Shown: in pieces, positions 11,880 through 23,484 of the stretch
Layout of the letters: each line of letters starts with the position of its first letter
Numbering within the stretch: position 1 is the first letter of the stretch
Assembly: GCA_949152475.1 (NCBI GenBank)
Contig: OX424558.1
Location: 31,134,651 to 31,198,650, forward strand
DNA length: 64,000 nt
Reading direction: 5' to 3'
From: Terebella lapidaria
Lineage: Eukaryota; Annelida; Polychaeta; Terebellida; Terebellidae
The notes under the pieces: model-generated
What the model was told of the DNA's origin: nothing
Databases searched by the model: none
What the model saw: only the letters and a program-made list of their open reading frames with translations
Made by a program: the position numbers and the translations under genes

Positions 11880-13850
11880 CAGTTCCCCCAGTTTAGATAC
11901 AAGCTTCAGCATAAATAAACATGTTTTTTTGTCATAAATGATGTGTGAAAATTAATTCAACCTCATATAGTAAATGGTAAATTCGTTGGTCTATGAAATA
12001 TATAAATATTCTGGTTACATATTGAATTGTGATAAGCAATTTAGGATGATTAATATCCCATGCCCGAGTAGGGAGTGTGTTGGTGAAAAACTGAAACCTA
12101 TGGTGCTAAGTCATGTCACTTGAAACAATACTCATTGCTACGGGAGACTTTGTATTGAACAATCAATGAAGTGTCGTGTAAACAGCTAACATTTAAATCG
12201 AATCCTCCTATGTACAGAATTAACATAGCAAAAGCACAAGCTACGAAATTGATGTGTATATATGTCAAAGCATAGCACTGTTTCTTTCGGTACACTGACG
12301 ATCTTTCATGATTCATTATCTTTTGCTATCTTAGAACTTTGTATTGTCTTGAGGGCAACATATTTGAGTTCCTGGTAAAGAATAAGTTCCAGACAAGTGA
12401 CAAATCACAGGTTTGAGTTGACCTATTGAATGTCCGTTCGGAATGTTGTTGTATTTATCAGTGTAATTTTATTGACATGCGCCAGTGTGCCTTGCAGTTT
12501 GTTGCATTTTGTTTTATTGGGACCATATTTATAAAGTTTTCAAACGGTTTTGACCCCATTCAAACTTTCAGAATCTTGCCAGCATTATATTGCAATCATT
12601 TGCTTGCGTTGTGCATCTTGTGTGTCTTACTTAAGTTTGTTTGCAATAAATAAATACATTCGTCTATTTGTGGGTAGGTTGAAGCCAAACTACAGATTTG
12701 TATCAAAATACTGAATGGCTTGTTTACCGATAACCTTCAACTACTTTTTTCCCCCAACAGTTTTTCAACAAAAATTAGAAACGGCTCCCATTTCATGATT
12801 GTTAAGTTTTATTTTGTTGAGTTTTATTTGTATGCACATGTGCAGAGGACTCGTGTTGTAAATGTCTGTCCCGAGTCTGTGTGTATATAGTGGTGATGTA
12901 ACTTTTGTACATGTACAACAAACTTGTATGATATATATTTCCTGCATTACACTTTGTATATTTTATATGATTATATGACCTTCCCTTCAATTAAAATGTA
13001 AGTTTGTATTTGTATACCGTACCTGTGAATTGTATATTTGAATTGTCAGATCAAAATCATCGCTCCATTATGCAAGTATATAACTGATTATGTATCACAT
13101 ACTTAGTACGGAACTGCCTATATATTATTTATTTCATATTTATACATTTCATTATCAAACACAATTATGAAAAAAAAAATGTTCAGGGGAAATTATGTAT
13201 TCATGTACTGTGAAATTTGTGGAATATACTGAATATATAAGTTATCCAGATGTTTATTTCCTGCAGGCTATATCTTCATGTAATTTTAATGTAATCCTCA
13301 AGAATGGATAAAATAGGTTTGATGGATCGTTAGCTACAATAGAAATCAGGATCGTCAACATCCATATGGTACATAATATATATAACAAATCCAGTTTGGC
13401 AGTGTCATGATGTTTTGTCAATGATTCATCAGTAACCTTCCAGCCAAATAAAGTTTTCTGTACTGGGTTTATGTTACCAAATCACTTGGGAGTGTTTCAT
13501 TTACTATGTTAAAATTTATTGCACTAAGCAACACAACTCGTTAAATATTTAGAAGTTCTAGTTTCAATATGATATCACCATGTTGGGTCAAGCTGATCAC
13601 CATAATTATGTTAATTTTGTGAGTAAATAATGGGTTGCAACATCTACTGTTGGAAATACGTTTTTTCCCTCATACATTGCATGAGGTGCAAATTAACTGC
13701 ATTGGGTAACTATGTATCGACAGTGTGTTCAGCATTTTGGATTGAAATATTGATGTGAATATATGTAGTATATGTACATGTATTGCGACTATGCAACACT
13801 GTTTTGCTTTGAGTAACAGAATACATGCAGGATTATCCATGATTGACCTT
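11880..13850. other. AT-rich intergenic sequence, nothing recognised
   Basis: Short frames only, none with a known domain. Several AATAAA words (for example near 12648) allow an extended 3' UTR for the upstream gene. Confidence 0.4.
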
Positions 13851-13854
13851 TGGT

Positions 13855-15055
13855 CCGTTAACCTATTGGCATGGCGTTGCGTCCGTCGTCCGTCCGTCCA
13901 GCGTTAACATTTTTATCTTTAAAGTTTACGATAGAATCTTTCTGAAATTTTGCACAAAAATGCCCGAAAATATTTTGAGAATAAAAATGTTTTGATTTTC
14001 GCATTTTTTTCAAAATGGTGGCTGTTTTTGTCGAAAAACGCTCAATTTTGGACTTTGATGGCCATTTTCTCAAAAACTGTCTGATCAGTTTTGAGTTTTT
14101 GGTTAAAAAGATTCCTCTTATACTGTAAACCCATTTAAGTTCGCTCCCAAAAAGGTTCGCGTTTTTGAAATATTGACTGTTCGCTAACCATTTAAGTTCG
14201 TGTTTTGTTTATTTTTACATCAATTTCAATGTAAGTTTGCGATCCATTAAAGTTCGCTATTTTGTTGAAACCACAAAATAAAAAGGTAGCGAACATTAAC
14301 GGGTTTACAGTATACCTCTGTGACATGTATAAGTTTTGTTGCCCTTGAATCGGCGATCTCCGTGTGGCGGTCATTTTGAATTTTTGACGAGTCAGTGAAA
14401 AATTTTTTTTCGCCCAAAATCGCATTACTATCCATTTTGGGCCATTTCTAGGCAAAAAGAAATTTCACCCTTTGAAAAGAATTTTGGACTGGGAAAATTT
14501 TCGGCACTTTTTTCCTTCGTAATGGGAGCTGTCAGGACTGTACTCATAAAACACTTGAAGATACAGCTTAGAAATTGGCACTTTCAAATGGGAAGTCATA
14601 TATGGCGACTTGTGTGGTGACCTTGAATTTGACCTTGAAAGGTCAAAACAGCCATTTTGGGGTCAAAAAATGCCCAGATTTGCCTCTATAGATGGAATGC
14701 TTACAGATAGAGCTCATGTTTGCATTATGAACATATAGGAAGACATATATGGCACAACTAATGATGACCTTGAACTTGACGTCATATGACCTTGAGTGCC
14801 AAATGTCTGACTCGGAATGTGTAAATTGACCTGAGCGGCCTATACGATTCCACCCAGATATATCTTTGTATTATGAACATATATAATATCAAATGCCGCA
14901 CACATACATGTAATGGTGACATCGAAGTTCACACGGATGACCTTGATTGGTAAATCTCAAGGTCATATGTTCACACTGCGAACCTTGATTGGTAAATCTC
15001 AAGGTCTGTTACCTGCCTATGCTGCCATGGCCAAACCAAAATTGTCCGGTAACCT
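13855..15055. repeat. Interspersed repeat with TGGCGTTGCGTCCGTCGTCC start
   Basis: The left part carries CTTTGGTCCG, GGCGTTGCGTCCGTCGTCCGTC and ATTTTTATCTTTAAAG. The same words recur at about 19750-19850. The right half is rich in TGACCTTGA/TCAAGGTCA words, as are 20330-20640 and 50640-50830. The right end CGGTAACCTATC is the inverse of the TAGGTTACCG found at the left end of the second copy, hinting at short terminal inverted repeats. Non-coding and interrupted by the MITE at 14123-14310. Confidence 0.6.
14123..14310. mobile_element. Tc1/mariner-like MITE nested in a repeat
   Basis: A 188-bp element with ends CTGTAAACCCATTTAAGTTC and the inverse ...GAACATTAACGGGTTTACAG. It is flanked by TA on both sides (14121-14122, 14311-14312). 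AGTTCGCT words repeat internally. It lies inside the repeat at 13855-15055 and so is younger than it. Confidence 0.8.
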
Positions 15056-15807
15056 ATCTTAGCCTTTGGGCTAATTTTTTTAACTTGGTAAATACAAGGA
15101 TATTTATGTATTATCAGTGATATAATGATTCGGTTCGAATCAGTTAGCTCAACACCTCAAAATGGTGGTGATCATATTAAGTATGGAATTCCCATTGCGA
15201 ATGCAGGCTGTTAGCTATAAATTGATATGGACAAGTTACTTGCGAGCTATAAACTGCAACTTGAATAATATAATGAATATTAGGTATATATACATTTTTC
15301 CGTATTGAGCCATGGTTTACTACAGAATAAGTCGCATATACAAAATCGTTTTTGTTTCTCTTCCGTACAAGCTCGCAGTGTGAAGTTCACATTTTGTAAT
15401 GGGAATTCCATTCATTAGGTGCCTTTGAGCTCTATGTTGATAAATGTTGTAATTTACCGAGTAGGATCCATCAATGTCGTGTTATTCACATTTATACACC
15501 ATTAGAAGTGATTGATTTGATGCAAACCCTTTGTTATGCAACCAATAAATGATTTGTCAATGTGTTCATGGTATATTACTTATCTAGTGTTCGTTATCTC
15601 TGCACATATGTATGATTAAATAGGATCACATATTCATTATCATTTGACAGAAGACTTATTAACCACCAACAGGAAATCCTCGGGCTTGTTTCATAAATTT
15701 GGTATCACATGACTACTTATCTGAGATCCTAAATTTCCTCAATGTCAGTTTCAATTTGGTGCAATAAATACAATAGAAATATGTACGACTGTTAGATACA
15801 TGTATTG
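15056..15807. other. Intergenic, nothing recognised
   Basis: Sequence between the upstream repeat and the 3' end of the minus-strand MGST3-like gene; no supported feature. Confidence 0.35.
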
Positions 15808-15813
15808 TTTATT
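15808..15813 (-). terminator. Candidate polyadenylation signal of the MGST3-like gene
   Basis: TTTATT on the plus strand is AATAAA on the minus strand, about 550 bases beyond the stop codon of the MGST3-like gene. The distance is plausible for a 3' UTR, but other signals cannot be excluded. Confidence 0.35.
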
Positions 15814-16366
15814 CGATTACAAGATCCGGTACATTCACAATCACTGTCATGGCAATGTTACAAATGTTAGATAAATTATGTTTATAGAAGTAAAAATAAT
15901 ACATATTAATGACTATCATATTTTATAGCATGTTTCATGGCTTTGTTCAACTTTTCAACTTGGTTGACTTTGCTGATGATCGAGATATAGCATAAAAAGC
16001 ATACATTTGGAAATCATATTCATCATATCCTGACAAAAAGTATTGATCTTAGTATACAACCGTAAACAACATGAGAAACTACATTTTGTAGAAGTCTATC
16101 GGTATAAGTTGACCCACATAAAATTGATTCTTCTAAGAACGGTGGCTTTCACATACAACGCCATGATTAAAACATTAAAATCTACTTGATTCATGGGTAG
16201 GTGATGAAAAAAGCAAGCAAACCATTTTCAGTCACTACCCAGTCATGATCAAGTTTTCAGTACATCTAGACAGAGAATTAGAGACAAGATGATCATCTAG
16301 GACTATGAAATTGAACATGTGGGCAGGAATGCCGTACATCTTGGAATTGCTCTAGGACAGGCGACA

Positions 16367-18518
16367 TTACACTTTGCCCCCGATGAGCGCCATGGCCAGA
16401 CTGATGTTACAGCCGAGCAGGATCAGCAGACCGATGTAACCGAACGCACCACGGTTCCTCTTCTCAGGGTCTGGCGAACACACACATACAGGTCACATAT
16501 TAGGCGAAACTAAATAGAGTGTGATAGACCTGTATATATGTACTGGTACATTATTTTAATAGACATTTCATCTTGTACCCAATAACAATCCAATTTCTGA
16601 CATTCTGACGGAGTTTCAGAATACAGGCCTCTAATACGCCCAACAGTAGCATTAAAATAACAATACACACCACCAGTGTAATAGCCTTTGGCATACACAA
16701 TTCTGCTCAGGATCCAGATTACCCCACAGCCGGCACACAACCTCTGAAGTGAAAAAATAATGGTACAAGAATATCAAAAGATAGAATTTATATCTCCTCA
16801 GCATTGGGGAACACCGAAGCAGTGAAACTGTATGACCACTATGTGTAAATTTCACTGTGGACGGCTGACTCACCGGATATTGCATCCCTCCAATCATCAG
16901 GAGCACCAGAAAGATCGGGTAACCCTCCAGGCTACAATAGAAACCAAAAGAATTTCTACATTTATCAATCAGTGTACAATGGTATATGATTCACATCATG
17001 TAGCAAACAATCATTTCATACGATAATATCTCTCCCTGCAGGAACCTTACGTGTTCTGATGTGCTCTCTGGATACAGTTGAACATTGGCTCCTTGTCACT
17101 ATACATTGTTGGATACTGTCAAAAACAAGGAAACGTATATGTTGGAAATGAAAGTTATGTATCTACTATACTATACAGTAAGTGGTTTCATTGCTGCATG
17201 TTTGGGGTTTGTGCTTTGCTAATTATATGATGCAGATATGCATTCAGCAGTTCAGGAAATTCAAGGATGCTTCAAATTTTAAATTGACCCATTTAGGATG
17301 GCCCTAGCCATACATATGACTATTCATTTGGTACCGTCATCCCTTCGGGCGGATCAAATATAGTCATAAAGGCTTTCGAGTTTCGACCCCGACAGTTTGG
17401 ACTAAAACTGCGGCGGCTCCAGCATCTACAAAACACTTGACAACACATACCTCGATTTTTTGCCAGAAAGTCCATTTATTTCCAAGCAAAAGGACACTAT
17501 CACTGTGTCGATCACTTGAACGGATTGCCAGCAATAAATTTATTTCCACAGCGTCATAAAATTTGATTTTTCTGGCTGCCTTCTGGCAAGCGGAAATGAC
17601 CAATCACCGTTACGTACAGCATCGATTGTACCAATTTTTTCGATGACAAAAATGGCTCCTGGACATCCGCAGACAGCAAAATGGAGTTTGGTCATCGTAA
17701 AATCAATGCTGTACGTAACGGTGAATGGAAATTTCCGGCTTCTAGGAGGCGGCCAGGAAACTCGAATTTGATAGCGCTGTGGAAATAAATTTATTGTTGG
17801 CAATCCTTTCTAGTGATCGACACATATATAGTGTCGTTTTGCTCGGAAATGAATGGACTTTCTGGCAAAAAAACGAGGTATTTGTTGTCAAGTGTTTCGT
17901 AGAAGCTGTAGCCGCCGCAATTTTAGTCCGAACTGTCAGGGTCGAAAGCCTTTATGACTATATTTGGTCCGCCCAAAGGCATGACAGTAACAAATGAATA
18001 GTCATATGTATGGCTAGATGGCCCTAGGGCGAGCGACACGGAATACGGAAAAAAATATGGGAATAGGGCGCATTTTTCCACGTTGGAAGTCACAATGTCA
18101 CTTTAGGAACTCTATAGAAATGACAAGTCATCTGCACTGCAATACACATCTCAAGTAACCCTATTATCGCTCACTTGTATTTTGCTTACTTTTACTCCAT
18201 ATTTCTTCCTTGCCATTCCCACTTTGAATCCCATCCAATATGTCGTGAACGCCGACGCTATGAATATGATTATTACGTAGCCGTAGTCGGCTGGCAAAGC
18301 ACCAGGCATGACCATGATTATCAACTTCCCAGAACCAAGCCGACGATAGAACAAGTGTCAATGTACCAACGTCGAAGGTCAAGGTCGCTGCCTACCTGAA
18401 CGAAATAGCGTTTTCGCCCCCGCATCACTTGTAAAGAAAGCCAGCTCACTAAAAGCCATGACATGCAAACCACGATAATTATATAACCATAATCTGAATC
18501 AATATCGATTAAAACCAT
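16367..18518 (-). CDS. MGST3: Microsomal glutathione S-transferase 3-like (MAPEG family)
   Basis: Common exons on the minus strand are 17115-17051, 16931-16874, 16743-16671 and 16470-16367. They are preceded by one of two alternative first exons (18518-18396 or 18315-18190). All junctions are GT/AG and in phase, giving 140 or 141 residues (vertebrate MGST3 is about 150). The common part shows the MAPEG signature NCIQRAHQNTLEGYP, then LVLLMIGGMQYP, then WILSRIVYAKGYYTG, then PEKRNRGAFGYIG and a last membrane helix. Four membrane segments are expected. The family are trimeric integral membrane enzymes of the endoplasmic reticulum or outer mitochondrial membrane, with glutathione transferase and peroxidase or leukotriene-synthase-like activity. 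The NxxExxP and RxxYAxGYYTG elements involved in glutathione binding are intact. The C-terminal cysteine pair of vertebrate MGST3 is absent. Intron 1 carries a 712-bp fold-back transposon. Confidence 0.92.
17305..18016. mobile_element. 712-bp fold-back DNA transposon with perfect 8-bp target duplication
   Basis: Almost the whole element is an inverted repeat of about 340-bp arms around 17660. Its ends are TAGCCATACATATGACTATT and the exact complement ...AGTCATATGTATGGCTA. GATGGCCC flanks it at 17297-17304 and 18017-18024. It lies in intron 1 of the MGST3-like gene. Translated frames in both directions mirror each other and are not proteins. The 8-bp duplication fits hAT or a similar superfamily. 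Confidence 0.88.
18190..18315 (-). CDS. MGST3: Alternative first coding exon, proximal (MGST3-like)
   Basis: The exon encodes MVMPGALPADYGYV, a first membrane helix and GMARKKYGVK, ending in phase 0 at a GTAAGC donor. It resembles the canonical MGST3 N-terminus (acidic, then YGYV, then helix, then ARKKY). The next exon begins YPTMYSDKEP after TTTTTGACAG. Two methionine codons (18315 and 18309) are possible starts. The open frame extends upstream to 18354, but family length favours the later start. Confidence 0.85.
18396..18518 (-). CDS. MGST3: Alternative first coding exon, distal (MGST3-like)
   Basis: The exon encodes MVLIDIDSDYGYII, a hydrophobic helix and MRGRKRYFVQ, ending in phase 0 at a CAG|GTAGGC donor. 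It aligns without gaps in layout with the proximal exon: acidic residue, YGY(V/I)I, helix, then a basic RK(K/R)Y end. Both can splice in frame to the same exon 2, so they look like a duplicated, mutually exclusive first exon pair with probably separate promoters. Whether both are transcribed cannot be told from the sequence. Confidence 0.75.
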
Positions 18519-18869
18519 AATAACAAGCCAGTTTTCTCAATAATTAGGGCCTGGCAATTCATTTAATTTTGTCAAAGGCGGCAAGTTTTCATTCGCTAGG
18601 TGGTACTCACAAACCCTGATATCGCTCGCCAGGTGTCAGGTCAATCTAGCTGAAGTCCGAGAGAATCATAACGTTCTCACTAGTACACATTTTATGGATT
18701 ATCTGGCAGAAACTTGGTGATATATTATTCAGGCATGGGTCATCTGGACCACACTATTATTCCACAAATTATCAAATGGACAATATTGATTTTATTTGAA
18801 AACGTCGCGCACAAAAAAATGAAAAAACTTCTCAGTTTTTTGTCGTTATCTTTCAATATGTCCATAATC

Positions 18870-19561
18870 TACGGAGCCCCTAATAGGACATGTTGAGAAA
18901 AAAAATAAACTGTTCGCTCAATATATTAAATCGTTCGCTCAATATAATAAACCGTTTGCTCAATATGTTATATCGTTCGCTCAATATAACAAACCGTTCA
19001 CTCAATATATTATATCGTTCGCTCAATATAATAAACTGTGCGCTCAATATATCATATCGTTCACTCAATATAATAAACCGACTATAATAAAGTTCTGGCC
19101 GGTTTGTCAATCCGTGGGAACGATATTATATATTGAGCGAACAGTTTATTATATTGAGCGAACGATATAATATATTGAGTGAACGGTTTATTATATTGAG
19201 CGAACAATATAACATATTGAGCGAACGGTTTATTATATTGAGCGAACGATATAATATATTGAGCGAACGATTTAATATATTGAGCGAACCATATAACATA
19301 TTGAGTGAACGGTTTATTATATTATTGAGTGAACAATATAATATATTGAGTGAACAGTTTATTATATTGAGCGAACGATATAATATATTGAGTGAACGGT
19401 TTGTTATATTGAGCGAACAATATAATATATTGAGTGAACGATTTATTATATTGAGTGAACAGTTTGTTAAATTGAGCGAACGATTTATTAAATTGAGTGA
19501 ACAGTTTAATTTTTTTCTCAACATGTCCTATTAGGGGCTCCGTACTATTAGGGGCTCCGTA
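18870..19561. mobile_element. Palindromic MITE of the 62035 DDE transposon family, 6-bp target duplication
   Basis: The element starts TACGGAGCCCCTAATAGGAC and ends with the inverse GGGGCTCCGTA. It is flanked by ATAATC at 18864-18869 and 19562-19567. Both arms consist of GTTCGCTCAATAT-type units of 21 bp (about 9 on the left, about 18 inverted on the right). The right arm, read in reverse, continues through GGATTGACAAACC and CCAGAACT exactly as the left end of the transposon at 62035 does, so both arms come from the same (left) end. The right tip carries an extra copy of CTATTAGGGGCTCCGTA. Frames of about 130 residues with a 7-residue period are repeat artefacts. Confidence 0.88.
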
Positions 19562-19739
19562 ATAATCAAACCAATTTTTGTCAAACCTATGTGATGGTGT
19601 GCTTGGAGAGATCCGGAATATATCCCAATCAATAGACCAAGCATGTTCTACAATTTATCAACTAAAATATGCCCGAACGTTATGATTCACTTACCCAGCG
19701 TGTTTTTAGGCAGATCAAGCGAGCGGAGCCGCGTCGCTT

Positions 19740-20838
19740 GGACTGGTTTTTAGGTTACCGACCCTTTGGTCCGATAACCGATTGCCGTGGCGTTGCGTCC
19801 GTCGTCCGTCAACAATTTTATCTTTACAGTTTATGATCTGACTTTTCTGAAAGTTATAATTTAGAAAACCGAACTATAGGCCTACTGTACATACTGAAAG
19901 TCATATTATACCTGAGACTGATAACTTATAACTACCCATGTTAGCAGCTTTTAGCCTACTGGAAGCCTACTGGAAATCTTGGTATTTCATCAGTCTTCTG
20001 TTCGAGGTGGTGAATTTGACAATAAATTGTCCAGAATATAACTTCACCCAATATTTCATTATTTAATTCCATTTTTGGTTATTTGGCGGTCAGTTTAGTA
20101 GAAAATTACCAATTTCTCAAAATGCGGGTTATTTTAGTTATTTTGTTTCTCTACAAACATACTGATACTTAAGGCGCATGGGGGTGGTGCCCCGTGCATC
20201 ACTCGAGAGGCCGGAGTTAATTTAGGCTTCAAATCGACTGAAATGCACAAAAGGGTCTCTTGGGACAACATGCAAATGGAGCGTGTAGGTTTGTGCTGTG
20301 ATCATATTGGGAGTCATATAGGGGGTTGTTTGGTGACCTTGGACGTGAATTCAGACTACCTTGCGTGTTAAAGCACAAGGTCACATGATGTACATCTGAC
20401 CTGAAATGCATAAATTGGCCTCTGCATGCAGTATTCTTCCAGATAGAGCCTAGAACATTTTAATGACCTTGATTTATTTTCACGTCAGACCTAATATTTG
20501 TAAATTAGTCTTTGTATAGAAAAAAATGATAAGATTGTGCTATGAGCATACATGTACATGAAGTAATAAAATTATGTTAGATCTGTTGACCCTTGATAAA
20601 TGTAATCTTGAGTTGTAAATCCCAAGGTCATGTTCGACTTGATGTGTATACGTACATTGGCTTCTGCAAAAACGATTGATACAGCCCATATGTTTTTATT
20701 GGGAACATATGGGAAATCTTCTGCATGGTGGCCTCGACACCTCGACACGTGAGCTGCAGTGCTAAACATAAATGCCATTTCTGGTATGAAACCAATAAAT
20801 TGACCTCCAAACAAAGCATATATGGTGGATCTTCTGGT
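19740..20838. repeat. Second copy of the 13855-15055 repeat family, diverged
   Basis: It begins TAGGTTACCGACCCTTTGGT and continues with GGCGTTGCGTCCGTCGTCCG and TTTTATCTTTACAG, as in the first copy. From about 20270 it is rich in TGACCTTGG/AAGGTCA words with TGAAATGCA motifs. Non-coding; right border not resolved. Confidence 0.55.
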
Positions 20839-22159
20839 GACGTCTGAGGCACCGTCAAATGTAACACCTATCCCAAATGTAGTAAGGTCCCCTATATGTC
20901 ATAACACAGGAACCAAAAAAATGTCATAAGGTCCCCCAAATGTCATAAAGGTACCCTAAATGTGACATATCATCAAACCCTAAATGTCGTAAATTTGAGG
21001 CTTTTAAATGTAACATACATGCCTACCCTGAATGTCATAACACAATTGAAAACATTTTGAACCATCAATCAAACATATTCGACCACTTGTCGACCATTTG
21101 TCCATTGCTTTTTATTTGAAGCATGTTAAAAATATACCCTTCGGGTACAATTCGGGTTTCATATATATTTGACTGATGAAAATATTGACGGTATGATTGA
21201 AATACTGAGTAATCAATTAAATACTTTATCCGACTATATGTAACATATATGCTTACCCTAAATTTCATAACACAATTCAACATTCTGAACAAACGTATTC
21301 GACCACTTGTCCATTGCTTTTTATTATTCACACAAACGATCTTCCTGAGAATATAAAGATGTTAAAACTATACTCTTCGGATACGCTTTATAGGCGGGGT
21401 GGATATTACAAACAGGGTGAAAATTCTGAGGACGTAATTATAGACAGGGTGGATATTATAAACGGGGTGAAAATTCGGAGGTGGATATTATAAACTCAGT
21501 GAATATTATGAGGTGGAAAATATTGACAGGGTGGATATTATGAACTCGGTGAAGATTATGAGGTGGTAATTATAGACGGGGTGATCCTTCATATATTGAG
21601 AAACCTCCCTATGGGGAAGAATAAAGAATTACTCCTCCAGTGCTGCCACCAGGGGCATCACCGTACCCACTTCCTCCCTCCCCAATAATTTGTTGTCTCA
21701 GGGACGAGTACAAAGGAAACGGGGCCGAATGGGTGAGACACTTTAGATGTAATATGCAGGTAAGTATAGTAAATAATACTAGTTTTAACTTTTATAACGA
21801 TGAAATATTGTCCCCATACATAATACCTCCATAATAGTGCATGGGTAAAGTCAGAATAGACACAGGAGGTGGGCTTCGTACCCTTCCCTAGGAGTCTACC
21901 CGAGTAGAACCAGGAGGTCATTCTGATAATGAACACTATTAATACAAGTGCCAAAAAGGTACATACCAAGGGAATAAAATCAGTCGTGACTACATTCCGT
22001 AGTTCAGTAATTGTAAGTGTCAAATAAATCCAAGGGTAACCATGGTACTTAAAATAGGAGAATCTGGGAATCTTTCCTGAACGATATATCATAGGGACTA
22101 TATACAGTTCAAAATCCTCTTGCACTAGTATCCACACACAACTAAGGAATCCATCCGGA

Positions 22160-23101
22160 TCAAATAAACGACGTATTGTCCGAACAATCCTTCATATTCA
22201 GTGGAGCAAGAAGGAAACCAAAGTCCTCAATGGGGAGTAGAGTGGGTGGGTACACCTGTCCCAGCTGGAGGCCCTCCTCAGACGTCCACCCTATGTCTCT
22301 GAAATGATGAGAAGTAAAAGTGTTATGGCATGACCACGAACAGGAACACATAACCAGAGACAACTGAGTATTACCAATGTATGCTAATGACGCAGCCATG
22401 GCCTGTACGTCGTGCACTCATACCCGAAAAGAACAAAATGTCGGCTGAACAGCTAAATCATAACACAGCCGAATGCACTTCTCAATCCAATAAGAAATTG
22501 TCGGTGAACGAATATCTTTCTTGAAACTCCTCAGACATGAGACGAAAATAAGCTTTTTATCCTGACGAAAGCCTTTGGTTTCGTCAAGATAAAAGCGCAG
22601 CACATGTACGGGACAGAGTTTTGTGTCACTCTCCAAGTCCGTGCCAAGGGAGACATCCAGAGCCAGGATCACTATTGCAACGGGGGGGGGGGGGGGGGGG
22701 GCGGGAAGCTGGGTTTTTGACAGGAATGAAGGGAGAACGCCCAGTCTGACCTGGTAATAGTTCTCATTCCAGCTAAACGCATCCAATGCTTGGATCTTAC
22801 CTCGATGCCTGTCAGAGGTCAAAGCTAAGAGAAAGACTGTTTTCCAAGTGACTAGCTTGAGAGGCACTGACGCCAAGATCTCGAACAGGGCGAAGGCCAG
22901 GTGGTTCAGCACCAACCACAAGTCCCACGCTGGAGTGGAATTGCGCGCCACAGGAAGATCAACCTCAAAGTTTTTGAGCAACGAAGTCAAAGCTTGATCA
23001 GTCACATAGTTAACACCCTGTTGCCGCGAAAGCATCTTGGTGATGGCCATTTGATAGCCCGCCAGGGTGGACGGCGCCCTCCCTTCATTGAATTCCAGCA
23101 A
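22160..23101 (-). pseudogene. DIRS tyrosine recombinase, catalytically damaged
   Basis: 22418-23101 starts with a core-binding domain (STLAGYQMAITKML) followed by the catalytic domain (LTSDRHRGKIQALD, then DTKLCPVHVLRFYLDET, then KKDIRSPTISYWI). A stop then separates it from 22417-22160, which encodes VHDVQAMAASLAYIG and CSWSCHNTFTSHHFRDIGW. In intact DIRS recombinases these positions read HD(L/V)R and TF(A/T)SFYLRD. Here the HxxR arginine is glutamine and the nucleophilic tyrosine appears to be histidine. The enzyme is inferred to be inactive. Confidence 0.75.
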
Positions 23102-23484
23102 TAGGAATTCAGCAATTAAGGAACGCGAGCATTGGCCGTGAAAGGATTAGTCTGCCTGCGCTCACAACAAGCACTGAAGACTTCCATTTTGACTTGTAGA
23201 CCGCCAGAGAAAACTTTCGATTTGCCTGTGCGATCCGAGAGGACACTTCAGAAAAGCCCTTTGGGTGGAAGGATCGTTGGAAAACATCAACACGTGAAGG
23301 GCCAGCTGGTGGAGACTCTGGTGAAACACCGGTGACAGTGGCTGCCTCAGCAGATCTCCTCGGGGAGGCAATGTCCTCAGAAACTCGATGAGGAGATCTA
23401 GAAACCATGGCTTGTCGGGTTGCAGAGGAGTTATCAACAGAAGTTTGCAATGATGTGCTCTGACCTTGGCGATCACCTGCGGTA

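Noticed and set aside
16319-16513. 64-codon plus-strand frame
   Set aside because: It is the antisense shadow of the last MGST3-like exon, which has clear homology on the minus strand.
17364-17997. Mirror-image frames of 72-87 residues
   Set aside because: Both come from the arms of the fold-back element; no domain and no independent support.
18880-19534. Several 65-133-residue frames with a 7-residue repeat on both strands
   Set aside because: They are translations of the 21-bp transposon subterminal repeats, equally open on both strands.
22682-22701. 20-base poly-G run as a possible G-quadruplex regulatory site
   Set aside because: It lies inside a dead retroelement coding for a proline run; similar G/C runs at 26033, 32427 and 48888 suggest slippage rather than function.
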